In this document: piece by piece, positions 16,832 to 26,200 of the stretch | Position numbering within the stretch: position 1 is the first letter of the stretch | How the letters are laid out: every line of letters starts with the position of its first letter | Source of the DNA: Gemmatimonadota bacterium | GTDB taxonomy: Bacteria > Latescibacterota > UBA2968 > UBA8231 | Length of the DNA: 34,630 bases | Reading direction: 5' to 3' | Assembly: GCA_018673255.1 (NCBI GenBank) | Contig: JABHDC010000136.1 | Location: 1-34,630, forward strand | The notes under the pieces: model-generated | Told to the model about the DNA's origin: nothing | Databases searched by the model: none | The model's input: only the letters and a program-made list of their open reading frames with translations | Program-made: the position numbers and the translations under genes

Positions 16832-18148
16832 ATGAAGATTCTCGTCGTCGGCAAGGGCGGCCGGGAACATGCTCTGGCCTGGAAGCTGGCGCAGAGTCCA
16901 CGCGCTGACGAACTCTTCGCAGCACCGGGCAGTCCAGGCATCGCCGCACACGCCACCTGCCTGCCTCAGTTCCACGTCGACCTGGCAGCATCTGAAGGTG
17001 ATCGTCTCACCTGTGAAATTGAGCGCCTGAAGGAATGGGCCCTGCTTGAAAAGATCGACCTGACCGTAGTCGGCCCCGAAGATGCACTGGCCGGTGGCCT
17101 GGTCGATCGGTTCACGGAGGCAGGTCTGCTGTGCTTCGGCCCCACGGCCGACGCGGCACGTATTGAGAGCGACAAGGCCTTCTCCAAGGATCTCATGGAG
17201 CGGACCGGCGTGCCCACTGCCGCTCACCGCACCTTTACCGATAGCGGTGAGGCCATCGCCTATATCCGGGAACAGGGTGCCCCGATCGTTGTCAAAGCCT
17301 CGGGACTGGCTGCAGGCAAGGGTGCGATCGTCGCTCACACCGTGAAGGAAGCTGAAGCTGCCATTCATCAGATGATCGATGATGCCGCCTTTGGCGAGGC
17401 CGGAGCACACGTCGTCGTCGAGGAGTTCATGACCGGCGAAGAGGCCTCGCTGTTCGCCATCTGCGATGGTGCAGACTACGTCACGCTCGTCACGGCGCAG
17501 GACCACAAGGCGATCGGTGAGGGTGACTCGGGCCCCAACACTGGCGGCATGGGTGCTTACGCGCCGGCGCCCGTTATGACGGACGCGTTGCTGAAGCAGG
17601 CAGAGGCTGAAGTGATCCGCCCGGTGCTGAACGAAATGCAGCGCCTCGGGTGTCCCTATCGCGGCGTGCTCTATGTCGGCTTGATGATGACAGACGAGGG
17701 CCCGAAAGTCGTCGAATTCAACTGCCGCTTTGGCGACCCGGAAACTCAGGTCATTCTGCCATTGTTACGCAGTGACCTCGTCGATTTGTGCGAGGCGTCA
17801 GCGACCGGATCGATCAGTGACATCGACGTCGAACTGGATCATTCACGCGCAGCGGTCTGCGTCGTGGCCGCATCGGGTGGTTATCCCGGATCCTACGAGA
17901 AGGGCATCGCCATCGACGGCCTGGAATCTCTCACCGGCCAAGACCTTGTCGCATTCCATGCCGGCACCGACCGCGTGGACGACCGTCTCGTCACGGCAGG
18001 AGGCCGTGTCCTGGGTGTGACAGCGACAGCCGACGATCTACCACGTGCCGTCGAGATCGCCTATGAGAGTCTGGCAAAGGTGCACTTCGATGGGATGTAC
18101 TACCGGCGAGACATCGCGCATCGCGCCCTTGGCCGCAGGCCATCCTGA
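16832..18148 (+). CDS. purD: Phosphoribosylamine-glycine ligase
   Basis: Second step of purine synthesis: joins glycine to phosphoribosylamine using ATP. The 438-residue ATP-grasp enzyme shows GKGGREHAL (8-16), VGPEDALAGG, KASGLAAGKG, QDHKAIGEGDSGPNTGGMGAY and EFNCRFGDPETQ, which carry the ATP, metal and substrate contacts; length is normal for the family. A GGAG lies upstream of the ATG. It follows era on the same strand, and no other purine gene is present. A strong hairpin lies ten bases after the stop. Confidence 0.97.
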   Translation: MKILVVGKGGREHALAWKLAQSPRADELFAAPGSPGIAAHATCLPQFHVDLAASEGDRLTCEIERLKEWALLEKIDLTVVGPEDALAGGLVDRFTEAGLLCFGPTADAARIESDKAFSKDLMERTGVPTAAHRTFTDSGEAIAYIREQGAPIVVKASGLAAGKGAIVAHTVKEAEAAIHQMIDDAAFGEAGAHVVVEEFMTGEEASLFAICDGADYVTLVTAQDHKAIGEGDSGPNTGGMGAYAPAPVMTDALLKQAEAEVIRPVLNEMQRLGCPYRGVLYVGLMMTDEGPKVVEFNCRFGDPETQVILPLLRSDLVDLCEASATGSISDIDVELDHSRAAVCVVAASGGYPGSYEKGIAIDGLESLTGQDLVAFHAGTDRVDDRLVTAGGRVLGVTATADDLPRAVEIAYESLAKVHFDGMYYRRDIAHRALGRRPS

Positions 18149-18157
18149 AACGAGAAA

Positions 18158-18186
18158 CGCCGTCCCACCTGCAAGGTGGAACGGCG
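18158..18186 (+). terminator. Terminator-like hairpin after purD
   Basis: The arms 18158-18170 and 18174-18186 pair at 12 of 13 positions around GCA. A T-rich stretch follows only about 15 to 30 bp later, so this may act as an intrinsic or structure-assisted terminator between the convergent purD and the small gene at 18283. Confidence 0.65.
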
Positions 18187-18241
18187 CTCTCAGCCAGGAA
18201 CTTCTTAAGATTTCGTTTTCCAGGGGCTCCGCCAGGTCAAC

Positions 18242-18257
18242 CACAACGGCCGTTGTG
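18242..18257. repeat. Perfect 16-bp palindrome
   Basis: CACAACGGCCGTTGTG is its own reverse complement. It lies between the convergent purD and the 102-residue gene, 25 bp past the stop of the latter. It may form part of a terminator stem or a protein site; no function can be assigned. Confidence 0.5.
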
Positions 18258-18282
18258 ATGACACGGGTCGTTTGTGCAGGGA

Positions 18283-18591
18283 TCAGGCTACGGTGTCAAC
18301 CACCTCGCCGCGTCCCTCCGAACGATCCTGGGCCGGGGGCTGGCGCTGCTCCTCGGCCTGCTGTTGGCGGCGCGTCGCGCCCTGCGCATCAGCCTGTTCC
18401 TGCTGCTGAGCGCGTTGGGCTTCTGATGCTTCGGCGCGGGCCTCGCGTTGCTCGGCCACTTGCGATTGGCGCTCTTCGGCACGAGCTGCCCGCGCTTCGC
18501 GGTTCTCTCGTACCTGCGCCTGATTCTCACCCTCGCGGGCGACAGTCTGGGCGCCTTGGATCTGTTGCGTTGCTCCACGAACTTCAGACAT
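18283..18591 (-). CDS. Small low-complexity Q/E/R/A-rich protein
   Basis: A 102-residue protein with almost no hydrophobic residues apart from Ala and Val. Residues 20-90 consist mainly of Glu, Arg, Gln and Ala in blocks such as QVRENREARAARAEERQSQ, consistent with a single long charged helix, a coiled coil or a disordered chain. There is no signal peptide or cysteine. It is a real gene rather than chance: a near-perfect AAGGAGGT lies ahead of the ATG, and a strong promoter stands about 100 bp upstream. Both suggest high expression. Function is unknown; an abundant structural, nucleoid-associated or stress-protection role is only a guess. It diverges from folB. Confidence 0.8.
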   Translation of the reverse strand: MSEVRGATQQIQGAQTVAREGENQAQVRENREARAARAEERQSQVAEQREARAEASEAQRAQQQEQADAQGATRRQQQAEEQRQPPAQDRSEGRGEVVDTVA

Positions 18592-18692
18592 GTGGCTACC
18601 TCCTTGCGATTCCTCCGTGCATCCTTGCGGGCTTCATGGGCTCACCCAAGTCGCGGCGCCAGACGGGACACCGGGAGTCACCCATCGGCGCG

Positions 18693-18720
18693 AATATAGC
18701 CTGCGCCTCGAGCAAGTCAA
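18693..18720 (-). promoter_or_regulatory. Promoter of the small Q/E/R/A-rich protein gene
   Basis: On the minus strand TTGACT (plus 18715-18720), a 16-bp spacer and TATATT (18693-18698) give a near-consensus sigma-70-type promoter. It predicts a 5' leader of roughly 90-100 bases before the strong ribosome-binding site. Confidence 0.75.
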
Positions 18721-18768
18721 GCAAATTGCAGTAGCAGAAGCACTTACCTGAATCGAGATGGAATCACC

Positions 18769-19140
18769 GTGTCCGACTACCTGCGGCTCAGAAATCTGGT
18801 CTTCCATGCCTACCACGGCCTGTTGCCGGAGGAGGCCCGCCTCGGTCAACGATTCGAAGTCGATGTGGAGCTACTGCTCGACGTGGCGGCCGCCGGCATC
18901 GAGGACAATCCCAAATTGACGATCGACTACACCGATGTGATCGATCTGGTCGAGGAAGTCGTCACGCAGCGCCGTTTTGGCCTGGTGGAAGCCCTGGCAG
19001 AGGCGATTGCCGGAGAGATTCACGAACGCTTCCCACAGTTGGATGGCGCCATCGTGCGGGTCCGTAAACCGAATCCTCCGGTGAAGGCGACATTCGACGG
19101 CCTCGAGGTGGAGATCGAGCGTTACTGGTCGTCGCCCTGA
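18769..19140 (+). CDS. folB: Dihydroneopterin aldolase
   Basis: Splits 7,8-dihydroneopterin to 6-hydroxymethyl-dihydropterin in folate synthesis. The 123-residue protein is of family length and has the conserved N-terminal LRNLVFHAYHGLLPEE, the FEVDVEL strand, LTIDYTDV and the LVEALAEAIA helix, ending in strands with VRVRKPNPPV. The start is GTG at 18769. The stop overlaps the folK ATG by one base (TGATG), so the two are coupled and supply successive enzymes of the pathway. The third step, folP, is at 2350. Confidence 0.94.
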   Translation: MSDYLRLRNLVFHAYHGLLPEEARLGQRFEVDVELLLDVAAAGIEDNPKLTIDYTDVIDLVEEVVTQRRFGLVEALAEAIAGEIHERFPQLDGAIVRVRKPNPPVKATFDGLEVEIERYWSSP

Positions 19141-19751
19141 TGGACTCGCGACTGATGGACGCACGACGTGATTCGCTCAGAGTGGTGGCGGCCGCTGACT
19201 ACTCATGGGCTCAGGCGACCACAGCCTGGATCGGACTGGGCTCCAATCTCGATGACAGCAGGGCTCTGATCGAAGCTGCTCTTGAGGCACTCGGCGCTCA
19301 GTCCAGCATCGTGCTGCAGGCCGTCTCCAGTGCCTGGGAGACTTCCCCCGTCGGTCCCGTCGCTCAAGGCGCCTATCTCAATGCGGCTGCAGTGCTCCAG
19401 ACCGACCAGTCAGCGACTGACCTGCTCGATCTCCTGCTGTCGGTGGAAGAGAGTCTGGGGCGGGTCCGCCAGGAACGCTGGGGGCCACGTCGAATCGACC
19501 TGGATCTGTTGCTATTCGGGGACGAACTGGTCGACTCGCCCGGCCTCTGCGTCCCCCATCCCTATCTGATGTGCCGGCGTTTCGTCCTGGCACCGATGAT
19601 CGAATTGGCCCCCGGATTGAAGAATCCAGCCAGCAGCGTGCGACTCATCGATGCGCTGCGGGCACTGCCGGCTGGAGAAGAGACCGCGCTGCCGGTCAGT
19701 CCCCTTCGACTGCCGTTCCGACTTCCGAGTGTCGCCCTGCCCTCAGACTGA
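19140..19751 (+). CDS. folK: HPPK, 6-hydroxymethyl-dihydropterin pyrophosphokinase
   Basis: Transfers pyrophosphate from ATP to the product of FolB, giving the substrate of FolP. The HPPK domain starts near residue 28 with AWIGLGSNLDDS and contains the diagnostic RWGPRRIDLDLLLFGD (around 118-133) and VPHPYL. The 203-residue protein has about 27 extra residues at the N-terminus, and a C-terminal tail rich in Pro, Leu and Arg. The ATG overlaps the folB stop (TGATG). An internal start nearer the domain cannot be ruled out, but translational coupling favours this one. Confidence 0.94.
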   Translation: MDSRLMDARRDSLRVVAAADYSWAQATTAWIGLGSNLDDSRALIEAALEALGAQSSIVLQAVSSAWETSPVGPVAQGAYLNAAAVLQTDQSATDLLDLLLSVEESLGRVRQERWGPRRIDLDLLLFGDELVDSPGLCVPHPYLMCRRFVLAPMIELAPGLKNPASSVRLIDALRALPAGEETALPVSPLRLPFRLPSVALPSD

Positions 19752-19817
19752 CAGTGACGAAGAGCTGCGATCAGGGCGAACCTCCTCCAGCCCCCATCCA
19801 TCACAAGCCCGGTGGGA

Positions 19818-21602
19818 TCAGCGCAGCAGCAGGATCGGCATCGTGCGCTGATCCGCTGCCGACCGCAGTCTGACTCGATAGGCGCCACTGGCGACGGCGC
19901 GCCCCACATCATCGATCCCATCCCATCTCAATACGTGAGCCCCGGCAGGCAGTTCACTCAGGTGATGCTGCCAGACCTGCTGGCCGAGGATGTCGACGAC
20001 CGTCACCTCCACATCGGTTCGATCCTGCAACTCGAATTGGATCTGAATGGAACTGTTGAAGGGATTCGGATAGGCCGACAGCAACTCAAATGCATCTGGT
20101 ATGGCGCCCACTTGCTCGATGGCCGTCGGCACGAAACGCCGCGCATCCAGTTCGTAGTTCCCCCCGCCCAATGATGTGCGTCCAACGATGAAGATCACAC
20201 TGTCCACATCCGCGTGAAGTGAGCGGCCCTGGTTGGCAGTGTCGAGTTCAAGTTCGACCACTTCCGACCCTGTAGCTCTGACCCCCACAGACCAGACCCG
20301 GTAGCGACCCGCATCATCGCCGTCGAAATCGACCGCCACATTGCCAGGGGTGCGAAACAGGACTGTCTGAGTCGCCCACCTCGATGCCTGGCCATTGCGC
20401 CCTGTCTGGGGCAGGGTATCGAGGGGGTATGTCAGGGTCCGTCGTCCGGCGAGGGCGTCGTAGGAGAATCCGAGTTCCCCCCCTGTGACATTGGCCAGCA
20501 CCCAATCTACCCAGGTCGCCTCGAAGTCATCCTCGACGCCCATCTCGGCCAGCGCCGCCTCGATTCCGAAGATGCCATTGCGGGGCTGCCCCACAAGCCG
20601 ATGGATCAGTTCAGGACCGTATCGCTGAGCAAGGTAGGAGGCATATAGATAGGTGGCACCGTAGTAGCGATTCTCAGCGTAGTCAGGAAAATCGATCAGC
20701 GGCGTATCGGGACGCTGGAGGTAGTCGGGGACAGCGGCAGAATCAGCCTCCGGGTAGCCGACGAGTTCTTCGGCGTAACCGGCGAGCCCCTCATCGATCC
20801 AGGGCTCCTCATCCTCGTCCCAGTTCCAGTGAATGAGATGCTGGAATTCATGGGCCAGAGTACCGCGCGCCAGATAGCTGCGCCCACGCACGGCAGATTC
20901 ATTGAGATGGATCACATCGCGCCGATACTCAGGTGTCGGATGGCCGGCGACATCCCGGTCAAACCACCCGATAAGCCCCTCGAAGGGTGCTTCGAGCACA
21001 AGCAGGAAGACCGGTTCGTAGCCATCGACATCTGGCGGAGCGCCGAAGGCAGCCGTCGTCAGATCGTAGATACCCCGTGTGGAATCCGCGGGCGTGCTCT
21101 GTTCGAAGAGGGTCGCCAGGCCATCGACATGACTCTGAAAGATGGAGCCACCTTCCGTATCCCAGTGTCGATTCTCGACGAAGACGAAGACCTGCGCACC
21201 GACAAAGCGACAGGTCGCCGACACCAGTTGGGCGCGTCCAAAGACCGGGAACTCGAGTTGTGTGCCGACGACGATCGGATCCTGAGCGCCTCGGGCCGGT
21301 CGTGCCGCTGCACCGGATTGGTCAGGTCGCGTCGGCAGACGGACCGCCGCGCCCCGCGCACGCTCCCTGGCGATGAATCGCGAGCCACACAGATGGGGCC
21401 TGGCTGCCTGCGCAAGGTTTGAGGCGATCTGGGCGGATGTGGCCTGGGCTGTGGTGATCTGGCCCGATGCCAGGCCCCGACTTTCGGCCTGAGTCTGGAC
21501 CTGGTCAGGGCGCGATGGGCCGGAGGCGGCTGTTGGCACCGCCACGAGTGCCGGCAAGAAAATGGTGGCGGCAACGAGGCAGAGAAGTCGGCGATTCACC
21601 AT
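19818..21602 (-). CDS. Secreted zinc-peptidase-like protein with T9SS sorting domain
   Basis: A 594-residue exported protein. A signal peptide ends around TAAS (residues 24-27), followed by a low-complexity section rich in Ala, Gln and Arg (about 30-108). The zinc site is AHEFQHLIHW (HEFQH at about 251-255), with the third ligand likely Glu in DEGLAGYAEE 18 residues on, a gluzincin arrangement as in M30-like peptidases. The last 85 residues form a type A T9SS sorting domain: AYPNPFNSS, VTVVDILGQQV, LPAGAHVLRWDG, ASGAYRVRL. It is therefore probably carried across the outer membrane by type IX secretion. An upstream in-frame GTG at 21608 is an alternative start. Last in the envelope block; folK converges on it. 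Confidence 0.87.
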   Translation of the reverse strand: MVNRRLLCLVAATIFLPALVAVPTAASGPSRPDQVQTQAESRGLASGQITTAQATSAQIASNLAQAARPHLCGSRFIARERARGAAVRLPTRPDQSGAAARPARGAQDPIVVGTQLEFPVFGRAQLVSATCRFVGAQVFVFVENRHWDTEGGSIFQSHVDGLATLFEQSTPADSTRGIYDLTTAAFGAPPDVDGYEPVFLLVLEAPFEGLIGWFDRDVAGHPTPEYRRDVIHLNESAVRGRSYLARGTLAHEFQHLIHWNWDEDEEPWIDEGLAGYAEELVGYPEADSAAVPDYLQRPDTPLIDFPDYAENRYYGATYLYASYLAQRYGPELIHRLVGQPRNGIFGIEAALAEMGVEDDFEATWVDWVLANVTGGELGFSYDALAGRRTLTYPLDTLPQTGRNGQASRWATQTVLFRTPGNVAVDFDGDDAGRYRVWSVGVRATGSEVVELELDTANQGRSLHADVDSVIFIVGRTSLGGGNYELDARRFVPTAIEQVGAIPDAFELLSAYPNPFNSSIQIQFELQDRTDVEVTVVDILGQQVWQHHLSELPAGAHVLRWDGIDDVGRAVASGAYRVRLRSAADQRTMPILLLR

Positions 21603-21620
21603 GGTCACAACAACCCCAGC

Positions 21621-22256
21621 CTAGAAACGGCGGACGAGACTCACACCTTGATGGATGCCCCGTGACGCGAGGGGTTCCAGTCGCCAGGCAGGCGCTGCGG
21701 CGACTGCATCGTCTGCCGTGCGCGCAGCATGTACGGCGGCGACCAGATGGTTCACGACGATGAGCCCCGTCGCAAACAGGGCATTGCGTTCTGCACTCTG
21801 GGCCGAATTGCGCAGCTTCCGATAGCGCTTGCGAGATTCGTCGTCATCCCACTCCCATGTGTTGCCCGGTGTCGCCCCATAGAGCGCGGCCTCCGGCCCG
21901 TCGTCAACGAGAGCGAACCGATCGTGCTGCTGCTGGGACATGTAGAAGCCGAGGTCATCGAAGTAGACACCCCCCTTGCCCTGCGGCGTGGCACCAGCAT
22001 GCTCTGTGGCGTAGGTACGGTAGTTGTCCTCCCGGATACCTGAGACCGACGTCATGCCGAAGTAGCCGGCAAACAACAGCCCCTCAGCGAGGGCGAATCG
22101 GGCGGCCGTATTCGTGTTCCCATCGGAATACTGTGCCCACCCCGGCACCAGGAGAGAACGCACGAAGGCCGAGAATGGTGATCCCGCTGACGCTGCGGAC
22201 GGAATCAGCAGGACGAGAGCTGCCAGGCAACAGAGGAGTGCTCGACGTGCGTGCAT
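21621..22256 (-). CDS. DUF5683-like exported protein, copy 2
   Basis: A 211-residue protein with a signal peptide (to about SAASA, residue 24). The first helix region, SLLVPGWAQYSDG, resembles the DUF5683 motif (alternating Pro-Gly and Gln/Tyr before a hydrophobic helix), followed by AEGLLFAGYFGM and, near the C-terminus, NALFATGLIVVNHLVAAVHAART. The same three elements appear in the same order in the next gene, so the two are distant paralogues. The C-terminus ends in short strands with a final Phe. Function is unknown. The start lies three bases after the upstream stop, within a perfect 12-bp palindrome (22256-22267), so the pair is coupled. Confidence 0.8.
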   Translation of the reverse strand: MHARRALLCCLAALVLLIPSAASAGSPFSAFVRSLLVPGWAQYSDGNTNTAARFALAEGLLFAGYFGMTSVSGIREDNYRTYATEHAGATPQGKGGVYFDDLGFYMSQQQHDRFALVDDGPEAALYGATPGNTWEWDDDESRKRYRKLRNSAQSAERNALFATGLIVVNHLVAAVHAARTADDAVAAAPAWRLEPLASRGIHQGVSLVRRF

Positions 22257-22259
22257 CGA

Positions 22260-23189
22260 CTAGTCGACCAGCCTGAAGGCCATCAGCATCGGCGTGCGGC
22301 CCGTGCCGCCACCGAGTCCGACAGCGAATTGTGTGCGTCTCTGCAGATACGCCTCATCCTGTCCCTCATGCGTGGCGCGGGCGACTCGTGCCGCGTCGAT
22401 GGCACTCAGGACGTGATTCACGAGAATCAACCCGAGGGCATTTGTCGCGCGCTTCAAGAGCTTGTTGCTCTCGTCGCGATCGACCTCATAGGTCAGACGA
22501 TTGGCGGAGTTGAAGTTCTCGGCCGAATCGACCTGTGATGCCGTCACGCGATTCCCGTCGGCATCGACCACATCGCCCCAGCCGGAGATGAACTGATCGT
22601 ATTTCCCGATCAACTCATAGTATTGCTGCTTGTCGCGATCCGGACAGTCGGAGATCGCTTCGGGCACAGGGGTCGTCGATTGCGCTCCAGCCACGTAGGT
22701 GGAACACGGCAGAGCATGGGTAATGGAAGAGAATCTGGAATTGCGTGAGCCCCGCCAGCCGATGTAGTCCCAGGGATTCCACTCTTCGTCCGCACGGGCA
22801 CGGAAATCATCTTCCAGATCTTTGCCCTCCCCGTCCCAGCTCAGATACATCCCCAGCCCCATGACCTCGAGTCCGAAGAACAAGGCCGCCCGCTTCTTCG
22901 AGCCCGCCCAGAATTCACCAGCCCCTGGCACGATCGCCGAATACAGGAAGGCCCGGCGGGGGGACTTGCCACCCATCTCGGGTGATCTGGTCTCCTCACC
23001 CTCGTCGGCCGCATTCTGGGCCATCAGCGATTGGGCCATCAGCAGATTCGAGGCAGCGATAGTCTGCTCGAACAACGCCTGATCCTCAGGTAGAATACGC
23101 GGCAGAGGCGACGCGAGGGACTCCAGTTGGGCCTCGCAGGGCAACCACAGGCCAGCCAGGAGAATGGCGCACGATACGGGGATTTTCAT
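22260..23189 (-). CDS. DUF5683-like exported protein, copy 1
   Basis: A 309-residue protein with a signal peptide (residues 1-20, ending near CEA). After a linker comes AIVPGAGEFWAGSKKRAALFFGLEVMGLGMYLSW, the DUF5683-type Pro-Gly helix and membrane-like segment, then a polar insert of about 130 residues with two or three Cys, and NALGLILVNHVLSAIDAARVARA. It ends in short hydrophobic strands. The ATG at 23189 begins the signal peptide; a GTG at 23231 is also in frame. It is probably a membrane-associated or envelope protein; function unknown. It lies 63 bp after the peptidase/beta-barrel gene and next to its shorter paralogue. Confidence 0.8.
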   Translation of the reverse strand: MKIPVSCAILLAGLWLPCEAQLESLASPLPRILPEDQALFEQTIAASNLLMAQSLMAQNAADEGEETRSPEMGGKSPRRAFLYSAIVPGAGEFWAGSKKRAALFFGLEVMGLGMYLSWDGEGKDLEDDFRARADEEWNPWDYIGWRGSRNSRFSSITHALPCSTYVAGAQSTTPVPEAISDCPDRDKQQYYELIGKYDQFISGWGDVVDADGNRVTASQVDSAENFNSANRLTYEVDRDESNKLLKRATNALGLILVNHVLSAIDAARVARATHEGQDEAYLQRRTQFAVGLGGGTGRTPMLMAFRLVD

Positions 23190-23252
23190 TGCGAGTTGGT
23201 CTCTCGTCTCAGAGAATCGGTAACAGGACACATGCTGGGTTCAATCAGCCAC

Positions 23253-26200
23253 TTACTCACCAGGATCGACTCGATCGAGATAGCCGAACAGGACCGTCAG
23301 ATACAGCTTCCACGGTCCCTGTCGGCCCACTTCATCGAGCCCATAGGCGAGATCGGCCTCAATACGTGTAGGCAAACTGTAGAAAGAGATCAGATCGAAT
23401 CGCAACTGGCCTCCCACATCTCTTAAGGGTGCCTTGCGACCAAAGGCCGGATCCGGATCACCGATGGCGCCGTCCCAGGCCTTGCCGACATCACCATAGA
23501 GGGCCCCATAGATCTTGTCGAAATAGATGGGACCCAGACGGTGACCGATATCACTCCGTAGCGGAAATCGCCACATGGCCTGCCCCATCAGCGCCTTGCG
23601 CCCCTCGATGGAGTAGAAGGTATACCCGCGCATGTAGGGAATGCCGCCCAGGTGAAAATCGAAGAAGTCGCCCAGGGGACCACAATCGTCGGCGCCGTCG
23701 GTGAGGCAACCTTCGTAGGCCTCCGGATCCCGATTCACCCAGTATTCATCGTCTACTTTCTCGGAAGCGATCCAGCCACCATAGGCCCGCAGAGCCAGCG
23801 TACTGCCCGCCGGCAGTGGCACGTATTCGCGCCACTCTCCCGTGAGCTGATTGTAACCGAGCTTCAGATACGTCTCATCAAGGAAGGACGTATTGGTCTC
23901 ATCGAATCCATCGATGAACCAATTCTGCATTCGATCATATCGGAAGTAGACCGTGCGACCACCGCGAGGATTGATGGATCGATCGCGGCGACGGGAGACC
24001 GAATCATGGCGGTAGACGAGGCCCAGGTCGAAACCATTCAGATACGTGTATCCCACCGGCCGCTGTGCTCGCAGCTCGAATCCGGGACGACCATCGCCAC
24101 GTGGTACGAACACGTCGATATCCAGACTGGCATCGTAGCGATCATAGGCGAGGGAGAGATCCACTTCCGATGTGCGATTGAGCCTGCCCGTGGCACCGAA
24201 GGTCAGCCGATTGAGGCTGAAGTTCATCCCTGTGACGATCCCATCCCGGGCCTCGGTGCTGTCGCGGCGTGAGGTGTGCCGACGCAGATGGATGTAGCTG
24301 AGCCGAAGGGTCGGTCGGAAACCACGATACTTGTACACGGCGTAGAGATCGCGATCCCCATTCCCGGGGGCTACGGAAAGAGCCCCGAAGATACTCTGAC
24401 GATCCAGCGCGTCGAAGGTACTCAGATACGTGCCCGCCTTCAGATGCCCCTCGTCGAAGGAGAGGCGCGGCATGAGCGTCGTGCGCAGGAACTCAGAACC
24501 ATAGGGCTCAACGGTCCCCTGCCCGAGTCGACCGAAGTCTCCCGCGTCCATGGCGGCGCTGCCACGATGCGAATCGCTGTCTACCTGATAATCTGGCTGA
24601 TGCTCTGGCTGATTCTCGGCGGTTCCCTTCCCCGCTGGCAAGCCGGCGAAGGACGACCCTTCAGGCCGAAATCGGCCATCGGTGACGGTCTGCGCCTCAG
24701 CCCTGGACACCTGGTAGAGCTGGAAGCCATCGGCATCATATCCAGCGTACACGACGCTGCCCGAATCGTTCATCGTCGGAAAGAAGGCACCACCGCGGAC
24801 ATTGGTGACCTGAGCGATCTCATCGGAGGCGAGGTCGAGGGCATACACATTGAAGACCCCGGTCACATCGCTGATGAAGAGCAACTCATCACCTGCGGGT
24901 GAGAAGTTCGGATCTCGATCCGTTCCAGCGGTGATCACGACAGGTTCGGGTGCAGCATCCTCTGCGTCGGCGGCGATCCGCGCGATATGGCGATTGCCAT
25001 TGCTGAAGATGGAGAAGACGATCTGGCGACCATCCGGGGACCAGCGAGGTGTATAGAGTTGGGAACCGTCATCGTAGCTGAGCAGCACCTGCTCGCTCTG
25101 TCCCAGCTGGTCTGGTGCCGGGTTGTCCTCCACTGCTGCCGTATTCGGTCGCACGACCAGTTGCGCTCCGTCAGCACTGACCCGCACGTAGAGGATGCGC
25201 TGGCCATCCGGAGAGATGGCAGGATAGAGGGAACGCTCGCCGCGTGTCAGCTCCTGCTCGTGCGGACTCTCGGGAAAGTGAACTCCCGTCAGGACCGCGG
25301 GCGCCCAGAGCAGGCTCGACATCAGAGACCGATCATCGGCCGCCAGGTCGTAGCGAAACAGATCCGCCCGTCTCGACCCGTACGAATCGGCCGCCCGCTT
25401 GCGGACGAAGACCAGCGACTGCCCATCCGGTGCCCAACTCATGGTCGAGGACACGGCGGGCGCCTTGCTCTCATCTTCACCGGTCGCCATGTCCCGAATG
25501 ACGAGACTGTGAGGGCCGTAGTGCCTTGAACCGGTGGACAGATACGACAGTTGCTGGCCATCGGGAGAGAATTGCGGGCGCATATTCGAGTGGCCACTGC
25601 CGTCGGTCAGGCGCTCCCCTTCGCGCAGGACCCCCATGGCCGCAACCTGTGCCTCGTATCTGGACCGCATCCAGTCGCGCCAGTCTTCCCAGACTGTGGG
25701 GGCATCCTTCCCCGTGGCCCTCTCAATGGCACCACTCACATCCAGCGTCGACCAGCGTGACAGACCGTCAGAGATTCTGCGGAGTGCATCGTCGCCATAG
25801 GTCTCGGCGATATAAGTGACCAACCCGTAGCCGTGGTCGTAGACGAACTCGTTGCCGAAACCCTTCTTGCCGAAAACACCCATCTCGTCGAGTTCCAGCA
25901 GACGATCATTGAGCACCGCCGTCCGCAGGATCATGTCCCGATGGCTGTCCCAGTGATCGTGGCGAACACTGGAGGTCTGATATTGCGAGACCCCCTCGGC
26001 CAGCCACATGGGAACCACGGTATTGGCGAGGGGATAGGTTGCCAACCGATCCGGTGCCCCGGTCAGCACATCGTCGCGATTGCGCTCTTCCTTGTAGCCG
26101 AAATACTCGAAGAACGCCGCCGGCACGCGCTGTGACGACTTGCGCATGGCCCCAAGAGAGATGATGTGGACGAATTCGTGGGTGATGACATTCTTCAGCC

